Source of the DNA: Manihot esculenta
Lineage: Eukaryota > Streptophyta > Magnoliopsida > Malpighiales > Euphorbiaceae
Direction: 5' to 3'
Assembly (NCBI RefSeq): GCF_001659605.2
Contig: NC_035164.2
Coordinates: 15,524,295-15,588,294 of the forward strand
Length of the DNA: 64,000 bases
Shown: positions 1-13,153 of the stretch, piece after piece
Numbering within the stretch: position 1 is the stretch's first letter
How the letters are laid out: every line of letters begins with the position of its first letter
The notes under the pieces: model-generated
The model's input: the letters and a program-made list of their open reading frames with translations, nothing else
The model's database searches: none
What the model was told of the DNA's origin: nothing
Translations under genes and position numbers: made by a program

Positions 1-1140
1 TTCGATTGATACCAATTAATTGATAAGGAATCTTATGATTATAGGTATAATGGGGATCTGCTGGATTTGCACTCTCTAGCAATAACTTTCTGTAGAGTCT
101 CATCACATAGTTGAGGAGGTGAGTCTTATTGAGATTTAAAGTGTCTAAATTTTTTTTTTCTCAGTAGGATCAAATATCCTCTAATCAGAGTTTTACCACG
201 TGGTTTTATCTCGAAGTGCTAGTACATGGCCGACTTTAGGTAATTATAATTGTGTTAATATTAAAAGTAATTTCTTTTATAAATACTGATATCATAATAT
301 CAAATAATTTACTACACCATTAGTGATATTATAGATTTTTTAAAAATATATATATATAAATTTCTTTATTATAACAATAAGAATTAGTGTTAAAAAATTT
401 TATCCCTAAAAATAAAATAATATCAACAATTTTTTAAATAAGTATATTCTTTAAAATAATAGAGAAATTTTTGTTATTGTGTAAATATATGGATTATAAT
501 AATTACATAATAAATTATACAGTTTTATTTATTTTTTACTTATTTTTCTCTATTACTGGTGGCATATAATTTTTTTGTAACTTTTTGAAATAACATTACT
601 TGAATATTTTAATTTTTTCGGTGTAAATTTATGTGATTATTGAAATGACTCATTTATACAAGTGATTTATATATTAATATAAAATAAAAAAAATATAACT
701 AACAAATTATTTTAAATAAAAAAATAATTATTTTAAACAATAGCAGTTAAAAATATTTTATTACAAAAAAAAATTCACTTTTTATACAAAATAAGATAAT
801 TTATATGAACTTATTTTACTTTCTAATTTTAAACAATATGAATAACCTGATTTAATTTTTATAAAAAATTAAAAAATCTATTATATGAAGAAAATAAAGA
901 AGATTACCGAATTCTATTACTTTTCTAAATTAAACTAATGATCCAGTATTTTATATTCACCATTCTTATTATAGACACACTGATTAAATTAATTAAAATT
1001 ATTATTATTTCAGTGAAAAATCTATTAAACTATATTCAACAATTTTAATATAAATTCTTAATTTAGGAAGATTTTTTTTAGTATTTTGTTAAATAAATTA
1101 AAATAAAATTATTAAATAGTATAATTTTCAATATTGAATA

Positions 1141-1186
<46 letters not shown>

Positions 1187-1993
1187 CTAGCATTTTTATA
1201 ATTATATATATTATATTAGATAACTAAATAAAAAGGAACTAATTATTTTTTAATAGCATTACGTTTGTAATCATAGTCTTACAAAATTCCAATTCAACAG
1301 TTGTATAGTTTTTTTTTAATTAGCTTAAAATTATTAAGAGTCTTATTTATAAGAATTATACTCTTATTAGAATTACATTAAATACATGTAAAAAAAATTA
1401 AAATTAAAATTAAATTATTATTTTATTACTTAATTTTTATAAATCTTAAAAATATAATAATATTTGAGTCACTTCAAAAATTTGCCCTCATTTTGACTTT
1501 ATATAAACTAGTTTTATCTAATTTGTATTGCGGTTTTTAGACTCGTCATATCATTTTTAAATATAATATAAAATTATATTATAAAAATTTTTTCAATGTT
1601 TATATTTTATTATAAAAATTATAATATATATTTATAATTTAATTCTACGGTAAGAAATTAAAATTATAATATTATAATATATGAAAATTCTAAATATATA
1701 ATTAGCTCAATCAATCTCTAAATTATTATTTGTATATCTATAAATCAATTTATAACAATGTAATTCAAAAAAATATAAATCAAAATAAAAAAATAATTCT
1801 ATTTTCATTCTAATTTATAAAAAAAATTAATAAAAATGTAATAGTACAATTAACATATGAAATATATATAAAAAAAATATTTTAAAACATTATTATGAAG
1901 TTCTTGAATTTTAATGAAATTAACTACTCAATTCTTATCATTTTTAAAATCAATTAAAATATCTTTTATTATCATAAAATAAAATTATTTAAT
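1..1993. other. AT-rich intergenic spacer, no gene seen
   Basis: No open frame with a recognisable protein is visible. The first 240 bases are less AT-rich and contain a stretch near 190-225 (ACCACGTGG context) reminiscent of copia LTR leader sequence, but no terminus or partner repeat is present, so that is only a suspicion. The rest is A/T homopolymer-rich spacer with one trinucleotide microsatellite. Confidence 0.6.
1142..1184. repeat. (TTA)n microsatellite
   Basis: About fourteen uninterrupted TTA units in AT-rich spacer. It is a simple sequence repeat likely to vary in length between individuals. Confidence 0.95.
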
Positions 1994-1998
1994 CCTTC

Positions 1999-2152
1999 TG
2001 TTAGACGATAAGGCCTTATTATTTGTTGTATTTGTAATTCTATTAGCTGTATATTTATCTTAGACTTAGAGTTATAGTCAAATACTGTAAACACTACATA
2101 TAATTACCTATTCAGCTAATGAGAAAATAAGCCTCTTCACCAAAACTGTATA
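1999..2152 (+). repeat. 5' LTR of copia element
   Basis: 154 bp, identical in length to the 3' LTR and nearly identical in sequence. It starts with TG and ends with TA rather than the usual CA. Confidence 0.95.
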
Positions 2153-2165
2153 TGGTATCAGAGCC
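2153..2165 (+). promoter_or_regulatory. Copia primer binding site (initiator tRNA-Met)
   Basis: The sequence TGGTATCAGAGCC directly abuts the 5' LTR. It is the standard complement of the 3' end of plant initiator methionine tRNA, which primes minus-strand DNA synthesis. Confidence 0.92.
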
Positions 2166-2183
2166 CATCTAGGGTTAATTACC

Positions 2184-2692
2184 ATGAGTTCAAGTAGTGA
2201 GATCTCAGATACGACAACCCTTTCTATTTCTTCTACTTCTCCTGCTCGTGAATCTTCGATTACTCCTTCTGTCTTTGCTTCTTTTTCCTCTGTTCCAAAT
2301 GTCTCCAATCAGCTTAGTGTCAAATTGACTTCTAGTAATTATATTCTATGGAAAACCCAGATCTTGCCTATCATAAGAGGGTACAATCTTGAAAATCATA
2401 TTAACCCAAATTTCACTCCTCCACCTCCTGTGCTTGCTAATAATACTCCAAATCCTGCGTTCACTACCTGGTATTTAGAGGATCAGATTGTCCTTGGATG
2501 GATCAATTCCTCCTTAACTGAGCCGTTGTTAAACAATGTTGTTGGTGTGTCCTCTGCCTTGGAAGCCTGGAATAAGTTGGCTACATCTTTCTCTGTTGGT
2601 TGTCGAACTCAGATCCGCCACCTCAAAAGCGCGATTCATCATCTTGATCAAAGTAGTGAGTCTATTGAAGTGTATTTGCAACGGGCAAAGTA
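2184..2692 (+). pseudogene. Copia gag, N-terminal part (frameshifted)
   Basis: The reading frame starts at the ATG at 2184, shortly after the primer binding site. It encodes a Ser/Thr-rich N terminus and then a copia gag (UBN2/Retrotran_gag type) core with the characteristic 'LTSSNYILWKTQ' segment. Around 2690 the gag homology passes into another frame, so a one-base deletion (or equivalent indel) breaks the protein; the original frame runs on to a meaningless stop at 2879. Gag would form the virus-like particle in the cytoplasm. The rest of gag continues in the next entry. Confidence 0.85.
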
Positions 2693-5600
2693 TTGTTTAA
2701 TCAATTGCAGGCATTACAAAGTTCTATATCTGATGAAGATTTTGTCGGTGCTATTCTTGACGGACTTGGTCCCGACTATAGACCTTTTGTTCGTTCTATT
2801 GAAGCACGTTTACAGCCAATCAGTTTTGATGAGTTGCGGGGGTTATTACTGTCTGAAGAACAACAACTTAATAAACTAGGAAAAGCTGTTGTTTTGTCCC
2901 CTGCTACTGCGTTGTATAGTAGTAAGGAATCTTTTTCTAGACAAAACAGTGGTCAGCGTGGCAGAGGTGGGAGGAATCAGCGGGGTGGTCGTGGTTATAA
3001 TTCCTCTGATCGTTATGGTTCATCTGATCGTTCTACACGACAGCAGTCTTCTGGAGGTACTGTTGTATGTTATAATTGCAATGGCACAGGTCATATGTCT
3101 CGTCAGTGCCCTAGTCCTCGCAAAACTCCACAGGTTCATCATGCTGTTCCAACTTCGAACTCACCACAGGCTCAGCCATGGATCGCGGATACAGGAGCCA
3201 CACATCATTTGACTGGGTCTCTGAGTAATCTGTCACTGGAAGCTGAGTATCATGGACCTGATGAAGTAACTGTGAGCAATGGTAATACAATTCCGATTAC
3301 TCATATTGGTAGCACTGTTTTATGTGACAACTCTAAATTTCGCTTGAATAATGTTCTATATTCATCGCAATCTCCCTTTAGTCTTATGTCTGTTAATGCT
3401 TTTTCTCGTGATAATTTGGTCTCATTGGAATTCTTTCCTGATTACTTTCTTGTTAAGGATATCCGCACGAAGAGAGTGCTTCACAAAGGTCCGGTTGATC
3501 GTGGTCTCTACAAGTTCTTCCCTTCAAAGTCTCCTTTTGCTTCTGTTCATCATGTTTCTGTTTCATGTTGGCATTCTCGGCTGGGACATGCCCATGACCG
3601 AGCAGTTATTTCAACTTTGAGATCAAATAATATTTCATTTGAATCAAATAAAAATTCTTTGTGTTCTGCTTGTAGTGTCTCTAAAGCTCATCGTTTGCCA
3701 TTTTCTTTGTCTAATTTCACTGCTTCTGCTCCTTTAGAACTTGTTTGTTCTGATGTGTGGGGTCCATCCCCAGTTGTTTCTGCCAATGTAAATCGTTATT
3801 ATGTCTTGTTCTATGACCATTATAGTAAGTACACTTGGGTGTATTGTTTAAAAACTAAATCTGAAGTTTATAACACCTTTGTGCAGTTTCGAGCTTTTGT
3901 TGAAAAGTTTTTTGAACAGAAAATTAAAATATTCCAGTGTGATTGGGGTGGGGAGTTTAGGTCGTTAGCACCTTTTCTTCGTGACAATGGTATCTCTTTA
4001 CGGGTTTCGTGTCCTTATACACCGCAACAAAATGGGTGTGCGGAGAGAAAAAATCGTCATATAGTGGAAACTGGTCTTGCCTTATTAAATCATGCTTCTG
4101 TTCCACTTCGATATTGGGATTTTGCGTTTGAAACGGCTGTGTATGCGATGAATAGAGTTGTCACATCTTTGTTACCTAATTGTTCACCGTTTGAGAAATT
4201 GTTTAAGAAGAAGCCAAATTTACATGAGCTTCGAACCTTTGGCTGTGTTTGCTATCCTCTTCTACGACCATATAATAAGCATAAACTTGAGAATCGATCT
4301 GTTTTGTGTTTGTTTGTTGGGTACAGTGCCATACATAAAGGATACAAGTGTCTAGATGTCACTTCCAACAGGTTATATATCTCTCGTGATGTGGTATTTG
4401 ATGAGCAGCAATTTTATTTTCCTAAAGTGCAGGAACATCAGGTTTTGATCAAATCCAAATTCACACCTCCTTTGAATTCAGATTCTGGTATCCTTGGGCC
4501 ACCACCAGCTCCTCTGGATCGCACCAATCAGATTTTTCCATCTGCTACAGGTGTTGCGACATCAACTATACATTCACACATACCTGCTTCTGCTGTTACT
4601 GACAACTCTGGTTCGGTGACAACTCCAAATATTGGTCTTATTGACACGGGTCAAGACTGTGTGCCTGCTGCTTCGGTGGTTCCGCTTGCTGTTGACTCTA
4701 GTGTTGCGACTGAACATACTGTTCTGCCTGCTATTGAAGCTCCGTCGCAACCTGTTTCTTCTAATGCTCATCCTATGTTAACACGTTCTAAGATAGGTCA
4801 TTCGAAGCCCAAGGTTCTTGTGTCTGTTTTACCACCAAGGCAGCCTAAAAGTGTTACTGAAGCAAAGCAATTTCGTGAATGGCGTGAAGCTATGGAATCT
4901 GAACTCAATTCTCTGTTACAACTTGGTACTTGGGAGTTAACTGAACTGCCGAAGGATGCAAATGTCGTGGGTTGTAAATGGGTATTCCGGGTTAAAGAGA
5001 ATGTGGATGGGTCTATTGCGCGATACAAGGCGCGTTTGGTTGCAAAAGGTTTCCATCAACGTCCGGGTGAAGATTATGCTGAAACTTTTTCACCGGTCGT
5101 CAAACCCACGACTATTCGCACAGTGCTTAGTATTGCAGTTTCAAACAAGTGGACAGTCACTCAATATGATGTTTCAAATGCATTTCTCTATGGCAAACTT
5201 AATGAGACTGTATATATGATGCAACCACCAGGTTATGTTGATGCTTCACAACCTAATTCAGTTTGTCGGCTACATCGCTCTTTGTATGGCTTAAAACAGG
5301 CACCTCGCCAATGGAATCATTGCTTACGTGATGCGTTGAAGGATTGTGGTTTTTACCAATCTAAGCTTGATCATTCCTTATTTATTCTTAAGCAGGGTTC
5401 TTCTGTTTTGTATTGTTTAGTATATGTTGATGACCTCCTTTTAACAGGGAATGATTCTGGGCTTCTTCAAAATGTAGAGAAGAGACTTCAGGCCAAATTT
5501 TTGCTCAACAGTTTAGGACCTCTACATTATTTTCTTGGGATTCAGGCAACATGGCAGCATGGCAATCTTTTTCTGTTTCAGACAAAGTATATCAAAGATT

Positions 5601-5710
5601 TGCTCCATCGAGTGAAAATGACTGAAGCCAAACAAGTTTCCACACCGGCTACAGTTTCGAAAATAGAGGCTACATCAGCAACTACTGCATTGTCTGATAT
5701 AACACTTTAA
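2693..5710 (+). pseudogene. Copia gag C-term, protease, integrase and most of RT
   Basis: This frame (about 1005 codons, no true ATG at its start) continues gag after the frameshift. Visible in order: end of gag; CCHC zinc knuckle C126-x2-C-x4-H-x4-C139; aspartic protease DTGA at 166-169; integrase zinc-binding region near H294; integrase catalytic D354, D417, E451; reverse transcriptase with catalytic YVDD at 911-914. It ends at a TAA at 5708, about 100 codons past the RT active site, while RT/RNase H homology continues in the same frame beyond it. The stop is therefore a premature nonsense mutation, not the natural end. Normal polyproteins of this group are about 1300-1450 residues. Confidence 0.92.
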
Positions 5711-6367
5711 CGAAGTACAATTGGGAGTTTGCAGTACTTGTCTTTTACACGGCCAGAAATCGCATTCTCAGTTAATCGATTAGCACAGTTTATGCATTCT
5801 CCCTCTGAACTAAATTGGCAAGAGGTCAAACGTATACTTCGATATTTGAAGGGAACTTCTGATTATGGGTTAATTCTGCGGCCGACTACATTAAATCAGT
5901 TGCATGCTTATAGTGATGCTGACTGGGCCGGGTCAGTTGAAGATAGAAAATCTACCACGGGATATGCTATTTATTTGGGTCGCAACTTAATTTCGTGGAG
6001 CTCAAGAAAACAAAAGAGTGTATCTCGGTCGTCCACTGAAGCGAAGTATCGAGCAATTGCTAATACTACATCAGAAATTCTGTGGATTCGAAATTTGCTC
6101 CACGAGCTTGGTCTTTCTGTGCAAACACCGAGTCTTTGGTGTGATAATATGGGAGCTACATCTTTGACTGTCAATCCCGTTCATCATAGTCGAATGAAAC
6201 ATGTCCAAATTGATGTCCATTTTGTTCGTGATAGAGTAGCCAACAAAGAGTTACAGGTTCGTTATCTATCCACAAAAGACCAAATTGCAGATAATTTAAC
6301 GAAACCTTTAGCTAAAGGCCGGTTTTTATTATTACGGGACAAGTTGACTATCGTTCCACATCGATAG
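5711..6367 (+). pseudogene. Copia RT tail and RNase H
   Basis: This lies in the same frame as the upstream polyprotein, after the premature TAA. It begins with the end of RT and continues into the copia RNase H with the conserved 'SDADWAGS' and 'SSTEAKYRA' signatures and 'HHSRMKHV'. RNase H would remove the RNA strand during reverse transcription. The frame ends at a TAG at 6365, 17 bases before the 3' LTR, which is the natural pol terminus. Confidence 0.9.
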
Positions 6368-6370
6368 ATC

Positions 6371-6384
6371 AACTTGCGGGGGCA
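6371..6384 (+). promoter_or_regulatory. Copia polypurine tract
   Basis: A G-run (TTGCGGGGGCA) sits immediately before the 3' LTR, the expected position of the plus-strand primer. Confidence 0.75.
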
Positions 6385-6538
6385 TGTTAGACGATAAGGC
6401 CTTATTATTTGTTGTATTTGTAATTCTATTAGCTGTATATTTATCTTAGACTTAGAGTTATAGTCAAACACTGTAAACACTGCATATAATTACCTATTCA
6501 GCTAATGAGAAAATAAGCCTCTTCACCAAAACTGTATA
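6385..6538 (+). repeat. 3' LTR of copia element
   Basis: 154-bp partner of the LTR at 1999-2152. The visible differences are single substitutions (for example AATACTG versus AACACTG). Confidence 0.95.
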
Positions 6539-6543
6539 CCTTC

Positions 6544-7915
6544 TGTTGTTATTATGTTAATAGAAACTGTTAATTTTAGATGAAAAGTCCTAATTATCTT
6601 TTTAATTATTAATATCTTGATAAATATTCACGAATTTAGGGTAATTGTTTTTCCTACCAAAATCATCTTCTGCTGCAAATCCTCGTTAGCATCATCCTCC
6701 AACAATTACCTAAATTCCAATTCCCCATCTTCATCTTTTTTTTTTTTTAACTCTTCTTCAAGATTTTTTAATTATAACTATAACTCTTTGAACTCATCTT
6801 CTTTTTCCATCTCAAGCAAAAACTCTCTCAAAAGCAAACTTTCTCCCATAAGCTTTAAAGAAGTGTTTTCTTTTTATATAAGAATTCAAACATTTATAAT
6901 TAGAATTGAATATTCTATCAGTTCGATTTAAAATTGAATGGAATTGAAATAACTAAAAATTAAATTGAAAAGTTTTATTTAAATCGAACCGAATCAAATA
7001 AAAGAAAAAATTAAATCTAATTGAACCAGTCATGATTTAATTCAATTCCATCAGTTTGATCAGTTGAACCAATTTTCAATCTTTTCAATATTTTTTTCAC
7101 TGCACATACAAATAAATACAGCACACAAACACAAAATTAAAAACACAAATTAAAAACACAATTTCAACACAGTTATCTGATTCTCTCAGTTGTCAATACT
7201 CCTAAGAAAAAAAAAAAGTTAACTTCTACAATTGACCCAACACTCAACAGCACACAACACAGCAGAATAGTGGATTTACTTTACAAATCTTCAACAGTGA
7301 ATCGACAACAAAGCTAGAGGGTTAGAGGAGCGAGAGCCAACAAGGAAAGCAAAGCAATGGGTCCCCTTGCCTCTTGATCTCAGAGACTAGTCGGTGGAAT
7401 GGAAGCGTGACATGAGATGGTGAGAGGCTGGAGAGGACAGAGGAGTCGCGCGGCTGCGCGTATATGAATAGCAACGAGCCAACGATGCGTGGAGACTAGA
7501 GAGCAATGCCGATGATGCGTGGAGACTGGAGAGTGACAATACGAGCAACGCCGACGGTCCGATGGTGCATGGAGCCACTAAAGAGCGACAATGCGTGGAT
7601 GTGGAGTCACTGAAGAGCGGACGATGCGTGGAGTGGAGACTGGACTGGAGGAGAGTGGAGAGTGAGATACGTGCCGCTGCATGGAGAGTGGAGACAGATC
7701 AGAGGAAAGAGTGAAAGAATGATGATGGATGGTAGTTGGGACTCTTTTAGATTAGGGAACTTTTAAACCAAGTAGTATTAATTTTTTCGGTTCCGATGAG
7801 TCTAATCAAAATTTTTAAATCTAAAATTGAATTAAATCAAAATTATTGATTTTTAATAAATTTATAATCGAATTCAACCGAATAAAAAATAAAATCCAAC
7901 TGAATTTTTAAAATT
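6544..7915. other. Spacer with GC-richer repeat island, possible old TE
   Basis: No recognisable protein. The flanks (6930-7090 and 7780-7915) contain repeated 'aatcgaaccgaat'-like words that partly read as inverted copies of each other. The middle (7300-7720) is GC-richer and contains several imperfect copies of GATGCGTGGAGACTGGAGAG. This could be a worn non-autonomous transposon of about 1 kb, but neither a clean terminal repeat nor a target duplication was found. Confidence 0.3.
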
Positions 7916-8340
7916 GATTGATTGGATATTTAAACAGATTACTCTTGACTCCTGTTTATGACTTTGTTGAAACCTGCAGAGCCATTTACAATTTTCTATT
8001 GAAACCCTTTTCTACCTTCTCTTTTACCTCTTGGGCTTTCATATTTGCTAGAATATTTTCCAGGGCAAGCTTCGTCACCGTGACTCGATTGAATTACCGA
8101 AGCTCCAACAGCCGCTATCCACTATCTGGGTGCAGCCTCATTGGAAATTATATATGTCTTGTGTATAAATCTCGAAAATCCCACAAAATCCAAATTACAT
8201 GAAAAGGAGGAAGAGAAGGCTTTGAAAGAGAAGATGTGGCCTCCTAAGTGTTGTTGGAAGTGGGAGTATTTGCAAAGGATTAGAGTCTTGTGGGGAAGCT
8301 CATCGGCTGTTTGGGAGAAGCCATAAATGTTTTGAGGGCA
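7916..8340. other. Mixed-composition island, unrecognised
   Basis: This 420-bp block is clearly less AT-rich than its surroundings and has short open stretches on both strands, but I recognise no protein in it. It may be a gene or transposon fragment; the sequence does not say which. Confidence 0.3.
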
Positions 8341-11300
8341 TAATACAAGGTAATTGGGTATTTTTAAAATTTATAATTATTCTCTGACTAATAATAGAAA
8401 GAATTAGATAGTTATATTTTAAAATAACAAGAGACATTTTAATTAGCTCTATGAAATATAAGAGCTAATTAATTAATTTCATTAAAATTTAAAGATTTCA
8501 TAGCTATTTTTTTAAATATTTTTCTTAATCATGTGCAGCGATATATAAACATTTTTCTCTTATTTGATCAATTTTCAATAGTGAAATTCATTCTTCTTAA
8601 AGAGTTATGATTCACTCATTCTAAAGAACTCATTTTTTTTAAGCTGTATTTATATACAAAAATCATATAAAAATAAAAATTGATCAACTAATGATAGAGT
8701 TATTTGATTTTAAAATGTGATTGATCTAATCTAATATAAAGCCTATAAATATTACAATTGATAAATCTTATTATATTTTACTATTAATTTTAAATTAAAA
8801 ATTTTAAATAATAGTCAATTTATTTTTTTTAATTAATCTTTATTAAATTAATATTAGACAATTTTATTATTTGATACTCCTTCCATTTTAATATATAATA
8901 TAAATTATATGTAAACTAGAGGATAGTAAAAAAAATTATATAATTTTATTATAGATAATAATTAAATTAAATTAATATTTGATTAAATAATTTTTATTTT
9001 ATTTCTAAATGTAATATATTATAAAGTTTTATTTTCTTATTCTTAGTATATTAAAAGTGTGTTACTTTCTATTAATATTACTCTAAATATTTTAATAAAA
9101 TTCACTTAATTAAAAAGAAAAAAAAAATTATCTATGAAACCGTTATAGTTTTAATGGGTTAGAACCATTTTTTTTTCTTTAATTTTTGAATTATAATAAA
9201 AATAATTATAAAAATGTAAAAAAATAAATGGATTAATAATTTAAAACTTATAAAACTCTATTATTAATTTAATTATAAAATTAATTTGAATTTTTTGAAA
9301 AATTTTAAATTATCTATCTAATAAAATTTTTATTTTTATTAAATTTAATCTATATAAAACAACTAAAATTATCTATTAAACAACCACATTAGTAAAATTA
9401 TAAGAATAGTTAAATAATATGATATAATAATTATATTTAATGTTTATTTTATTTTTTAAATATTTAAATAATATTAAAATTAGTTTAAAATTAGGATAAT
9501 TTTTAAAATTAAAATAATATATTTTCAATTAATTTAATTAATAACATTTAAATTAAATTAGTTTGAGTTTTTTAAAAAATTGAATTATGTATTTAACAAA
9601 ATTATTATTTTTTCTGAATCTAATTCATATAAAATAACTAAAATTATCTATTAAAATAATCTTAACAATAAAAATATTTAAGTAACATGATATTATAATT
9701 ATGTTAGGTACTTTTTTAAATATTTAGGTAATATTAAATTTAAAATTAAGATATTTTTTAAAAATAAAATAATGTTTTTTAGATATTATTTTAAATTTAT
9801 TAATAAAATTAAAATAATATCATTAATAAAATTAAGTAAATTTAGCGTATTCCCATTTACACATAATAAATTCACCAATTATTTATTCATTCAACTGTAT
9901 CACTATCACTGATTTACTAAAAGAATAAATAAATCATAATTTACAATAAAGTAAAAAGAAAATAGAAAGTGAACTTGTTTTTATTTTAATTGAAGATGAT
10001 TATGAATAAAAATATTTATTAACTAAATTAACGTGAAAAAAATAACATTTTTTTTATAATTAGTCTTAATCAATGTGTATTACACTTTTAATACTCATTA
10101 TAATATAAACGAATTGTATTTATAAATATATATTTATTATATATATAATTATTATTATTTAAAAATTTATAGTATTTAATATTTAAATGTGTTTTTTTAA
10201 TATTTATATATAACTCAAATTTTAAATTTTTTATTAATGTTAAATTAATTTAAATAATGGAATAATTATCTACTTAATTTATCATTCACTATAAATTTAA
10301 ATTCAATTATAAAATTATTATCAACTTATAAATTTCAATATATATAAATTTCAAATTTTATTAACTTCAAATTAATTTAAATAATAAAATCATTATATAC
10401 TTAAATTTTAATTATATACTTAGATAAATGTAGATTTTATATATTATATATTTATAATTAAAATTTTTAAATGTTAAAATTTCTATTAAATTCAATAAAT
10501 TATTTTTATTATAATAAAATAATTTAATTTTACTAAATTTAAAACTAATTAATAACATAAGAAATTAATTCCACTTAGTATAATAAACTTATAATAATTA
10601 TTACTTATAGTTATATTAATATTTATATTATTTTAATTTATTTATAAAAATATTTTTTTAATTTTTATTATAAAGTATAACTCACTCCTCCTTATAATAT
10701 ATATAAAAATAGACGCAATATATTCTTGTTATTCACGTAAAGATACGATTATTATATTTATTAATCACACATTACATAAAATTAGATAAAAACTAATATA
10801 TTCAAAAATAATAATAAAGTTGATCTCATATGAATAATCCAATCTAACCTAATCTATAGATTTTAAATATCACGATGTATAAATTTTTTCATATTTTACT
10901 ATTAGATTTAATTAAAAATCAATTAAATTAAAATATCGAATAATAATAAATTTATTTTATTAATATTTTTAATTTCATATTTTAATTTCTACTTAAAAAT
11001 ATGAATTTATTATTTTAATAATTTTAATTTCAAAATTAATTTAATTGTATTTTTATTAATTTAAATAATTCTTTTAGATTTTTTTAGCAAATTCTAAAAT
11101 TAATTTAAATAATGAAATTATCATCTAATTTATATTCTTATTTAAAAATTTTAGTATAATATATTTTATACTATAAAATTAATTTAAATAATAAAATTAT
11201 TATTTATTTTAAATAATAAAATTATCAATTATAAAATAATTAAAAACTCTCATAAATAAATGAAGAGCTAAGTGTATTATCGGAAATTTCAATATTCTCC

Positions 11301-13153
11301 CAATTCCCACTTTTATATATAGTATTAATTCACATTTATTAAGTAAATTCAATAGATTAAACATAATCATTTATCCAATAATCTTTTCAAATAGTTTTAT
11401 TCTATATTTTTTTATAAACTATATTCTTTTCCTCAAAATATTTAAATTATAATTTGTAGCTATGGTCGTGAAGAGAAGATAATTAAAGGTGCGTTAAAAA
11501 ATTGAAAAATTTATTGAATTGTTAATGTTTCATTTTTATTTTTATCACCGGTTAGGAAGTATTTTTAAAATAAAAAACTAAAAATCATAAATGTTAATTT
11601 TCTTATTTATTTATAATTTTTATCGATCAATTTTTTTTTAAATATATATTTATCGATTAATTTCTAAAATATATTTTTATTTTATTATTATAAAAAAAAT
11701 TTACTAATTTTAATTTTAATTTTTATACTATGAAAAACTCATTAATTAGTTTTTAATTTTAAATTTTAATAAATTTATTAATTAATAAATTAATTTCTAT
11801 ATGAAAAAATTAATTAGTTAGTCTCTTAATTTTATAAAAATATCTATTAATTATTTCTCCGTATTAAATTCATTTTAAACCTTTTATAAAAAAAAATTTA
11901 TTATTTAATCCATGTAATATAACAAAACTTATTAATTAAACCCTCAATTTTTAAAAATTTATATTTGATTTTACGAAAATCTCAATATATATTTTTATAT
12001 ATATATACTAGTGTTATTACCGCGATACCTGCTGGAATATTAAAGAAAATTAATTATAATAAATTTTTTTAAAATATATTTAAATTAATTGAAATATAAT
12101 ATAATTCAATTAAATTATAATGTATAATAAGTTAATGAAAAATACATCAAATAATGTCTCAAATTAAATTACGATTATACACTTTATAAACAAGGTCAGA
12201 CTACAATTACTATTACTTAAAAATGTTGAATTTTATTATATAAAATTTAAAAATTAGAATATAAGTGTGATAAACTATAAAATATTTGACTTTTTATCCA
12301 ATAATTCTATATATAAAAAAATATCTCATTAAATTAATATACTTTATAATTAACACAAATGCATTTTTATTGTACGTTTTCATTTTAGATGTATTAAAAT
12401 TTTTATTTTTATTTTTTTTAAAAAAATTTGAATACCTTGAGATAATTATCTCAATAAAATTCTATAAAAATAAACTTAATGATTGATTTGAAGAATTGTG
12501 AATTTTCGAGTTTTCTCGGTATCCTTTATAGATTTTTTACTTTTAATTATAATAGAATTTAAGTTTAAGTAAAATTTTATAAACTCTAAAATAATTAAAT
12601 AATAAAAAAACCTTTAAATTTCTTTTATATATCTTACACTAAAATTAAAAAACCTTTTACGGAGGAAAGAAAAATAGGATTTTTATTTTTTTTAAATTTG
12701 GTTATAGGACTAACAGTTACCATCTTTATATATAGTAATAAATTTTATTTTGTTAAATAAATGTGATCAGCTTACTTTTATGATAAATTTTTTTTTGTAT
12801 ATATATTAAATTGGAGTGCTAAAATTGGTACGAATACATGTTGACAAACATGTTTACTTTCAAAATATTAAATTAAAATTATTATTAAAAAAAAAAGAAA
12901 ATTACATTAATTCATCTTAATTTTTCATTAATGAATTAACCATTAATATTTTTTTATTTAAGTAGCCGAAACAGTTTATACTCAGTTAATGGCTTGTCTA
13001 ACTTTATTTATCTATAATGCAAAAATAATCATAAAATATAAAAGAATTATGATTTATTTCAAACTTATATAATTAACATGCACGATATGATTAAATTTAA
13101 TGCTAAAAAGTTATGTCTGTCGATTCTTATGAATATTAAATTTCATCAAATTA
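8341..13153. other. Long AT-rich spacer, no gene seen
   Basis: Nearly 5 kb of very AT-rich sequence with no open frame longer than about 66 codons. The longest (12286-12486) is low-complexity Phe/Ile/Lys-rich translation of AT-rich DNA. No paired terminal repeats were recognised. Confidence 0.6.

Larger units (their letters stand above)
1999..6538 (+). mobile_element. Ty1/copia LTR retrotransposon, complete but broken (Ale/Retrofit-like)
   Basis: The element is 4540 bp, bounded by two 154-bp LTRs that begin TGTTAG and end CTGTATA, and flanked by the perfect 5-bp duplication CCTTC (1994-1998 and 6539-6543). Domain order is gag, protease, integrase, reverse transcriptase, RNase H, which is diagnostic of Ty1/copia. 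Very short LTRs and compact size fit the Ale/Retrofit lineage; the lineage is inference. The two LTRs differ at only about two positions by eye, so insertion is recent. A gag frameshift and an in-frame stop late in RT mean this copy cannot make its full polyprotein. Confidence 0.95.

Noticed and set aside
6930..7915. A transposon defined by 'aatcgaaccgaat' words at both ends
   Set aside because: No clean terminal inverted repeat or target duplication could be aligned; left as an unclassified repeat island.
8000..8340. Possible exon on either strand in the GC-richer island
   Set aside because: Short protein-like stretches appear in more than one frame, with no recognisable family or splice pattern.
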